DNA of 5,658 nt from Kiritimatiellia bacterium. GTDB taxonomy: Bacteria; Verrucomicrobiota; Kiritimatiellia; SLAD01. The stretch is from positions 1 through 5,658 of the forward strand of contig SKZA01000369.1 of assembly GCA_007127595.1 (NCBI GenBank). Direction: 5' to 3'. A model generated the notes under the pieces. The model had not been told where the DNA came from, did no database searches, and saw only the letters and a program-made list of their open reading frames with translations. Position numbers and translations under genes: made by a program. Positions 4,737 through 5,658 of this stretch are shown here, piece by piece (position 1 is the first letter of the stretch; the number at the start of each line of letters is the position of its first letter).

Positions 4737-5658
4737 ATTCCGTTGGCGGCGCATCCTCTACATTCGCCCATTCAGTATATTCCGTCCACAGCCCGGTATC
4801 ATCCACTTCCAGCACCCCCATATCCCGCTGTAACCGCAGCTCAGCGAGCCGATAAGTCACCACAGCGGATGTCAACGCGTCACGCGCCGAAACCAGCGCT
4901 TCCTGCGCCTCGAGCACGTCCCGGATTTGTGCGCGACCCGCCTGCAGGAATAGTTCCGTGCTGTCCACGCGCCGTTGCGCCAACTCAACGGAGCGGGCTT
5001 GAATAGCCATACTTTCACGAGCTTGTACCAGGACCCGCAAGGCGTCGCGCACTTCGGCCTTGATCTGATCCTCTAGTTCCTGAACCGCGCGGGAAGCGCG
5101 TTCCAAGGCAATGAAGCTGTCCCGGTAAGCGTTCCGCTCCGCCGTGCGACTCCAAGGTAACTCGACGGACAGAGCGGCTGTGTATACGCCGTCGGACGGG
5201 TCCAATCGCGCATCGCCCGCGGCCGCCGTTCCCAATCCGCGACGCGCGCCCGCCTGCCCGGATCCCGTCAAATCGGCCCGCAGGCGGAGCGCGTCGGCGG
5301 CGACAGTGACGGCGCGCTGGGCGTCATAGACGCGCCCAACGGCAATCGCCATGTCCAGTCGCTGATCGAGCGCGACAAGAATCGCGTCCTGCGGCTCGAT
5401 CCGTTCCTGCGGCAGCTCCTGCTCGGTTAAGGGCGTCGCGGTCGTGTCGTCCGCCATCTCATCCGAACGGCGATTGCTTACCCATGCCTCCATTTCATCG
5501 GTCAGGTGCCGCAAGTCCGTGCCGTCCAATTCCACCCGCGCGTCCGCCGGCAAACCCAACGTCACCTTGAGTTGATCGAGTCGGCGCTCGTAGGTGGAAC
5601 TAGCCGACAGCCAGCGGTCCCGCGCGCGCAACTCCTCCTGTTGGGCCTGATCCACCTG
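4735..5658 (-). CDS. TolC-like outer-membrane efflux protein, 3' part only
   Basis: The C-terminal 307 residues of an outer-membrane channel subunit of the OEP (TolC) family are visible. The frame is open through the right edge, so signal peptide and first part are missing; the near-edge GTG codon is not the start. Visible features in order: the end of the first OEP repeat, with a long helix and LKVTLGLPADARVELD (about 30-45); an acidic spacer; the second repeat with IEPQDAILVALDQRLDMAIA (about 87-106); a strand pair (LRADLTGSGQ and YTAALSVELPW, about 125-170) split by a Gly/Ala/Arg-rich loop; and two long helices (about 171-280) ending AELRLQRDMGVL. The family forms trimers with a periplasmic alpha-barrel and an outer-membrane beta-barrel. 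As the first visible gene of the adaptor-ATPase-permease cluster, it supplies the exit duct. The 9-nt gap to the adaptor start indicates co-transcription. Confidence 0.9.
   Translation of the reverse strand, partial: QVDQAQQEELRARDRWLSASSTYERRLDQLKVTLGLPADARVELDGTDLRHLTDEMEAWVSNRRSDEMADDTTATPLTEQELPQERIEPQDAILVALDQRLDMAIAVGRVYDAQRAVTVAADALRLRADLTGSGQAGARRGLGTAAAGDARLDPSDGVYTAALSVELPWSRTAERNAYRDSFIALERASRAVQELEDQIKAEVRDALRVLVQARESMAIQARSVELAQRRVDSTELFLQAGRAQIRDVLEAQEALVSARDALTSAVVTYRLAELRLQRDMGVLEVDDTGLWTEYTEWANVEDAPPTE

Noticed and set aside
5653..5655. GTG near the right edge as the start of the TolC-like gene
   Set aside because: The frame continues open past it, and the sequence there is the middle of an OEP helix with no signal peptide, so the true start is outside the window.

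Overview
The window comes from a Gram-negative, moderately GC-rich bacterium (estimated by eye, about 58-60% GC). The evidence is a TolC-type outer-membrane channel gene next to a periplasmic adaptor and an ABC transporter. No taxonomic marker gene is present. The non-coding repeats (CYGAACA-type heptamer tracts and a TCATTTCGAGCG/GAGATATCTCGAC palindromic repeat) resemble ones I associate with environmental genomes, including the Planctomycetota-Verrucomicrobiota-Chlamydiota (PVC) group. That placement is a low-confidence guess from memory.

Layout: every credible gene is on the minus strand. Reading in the direction of transcription, from the right edge: an outer-membrane efflux protein of the TolC/OEP family (its 5' end lies beyond the window); a 501-residue HlyD/MacA-type periplasmic adaptor with an unusually long coiled coil; a stand-alone MacB/LolD-type ATPase; and a MacB-type permease of 421 residues. 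Spacings are 9 nt, 44 nt and an 8-nt overlap, so this is very probably one operon. The four proteins would form a tripartite ABC efflux or secretion machine spanning both membranes. It differs from E. coli MacB in having the ATPase and membrane domains as separate polypeptides. The exported substrate cannot be read from the sequence.

After the permease stop codon there is about 600 bp without a gene (598-1200). It is a dense patchwork of repeats: two heptanucleotide arrays in inverted orientation at its edges (669-696 and 1159-1193), a 92-bp element with near-perfect terminal inverted repeats (748-839), three copies of a second palindromic repeat (867-917, 936-967, 998-1057), and several short perfect palindromes. 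I see no transposase and no credible protein there.

At the left edge is the 5' part (199 codons) of a gene for an NYN-domain (LabA/DUF88-like, PIN-fold) putative ribonuclease with a lysine-rich linker. It is cut by the window boundary.

The transport operon is ordinary in kind. The repeat block is the part most worth a second look. I found no convincing new biological system.
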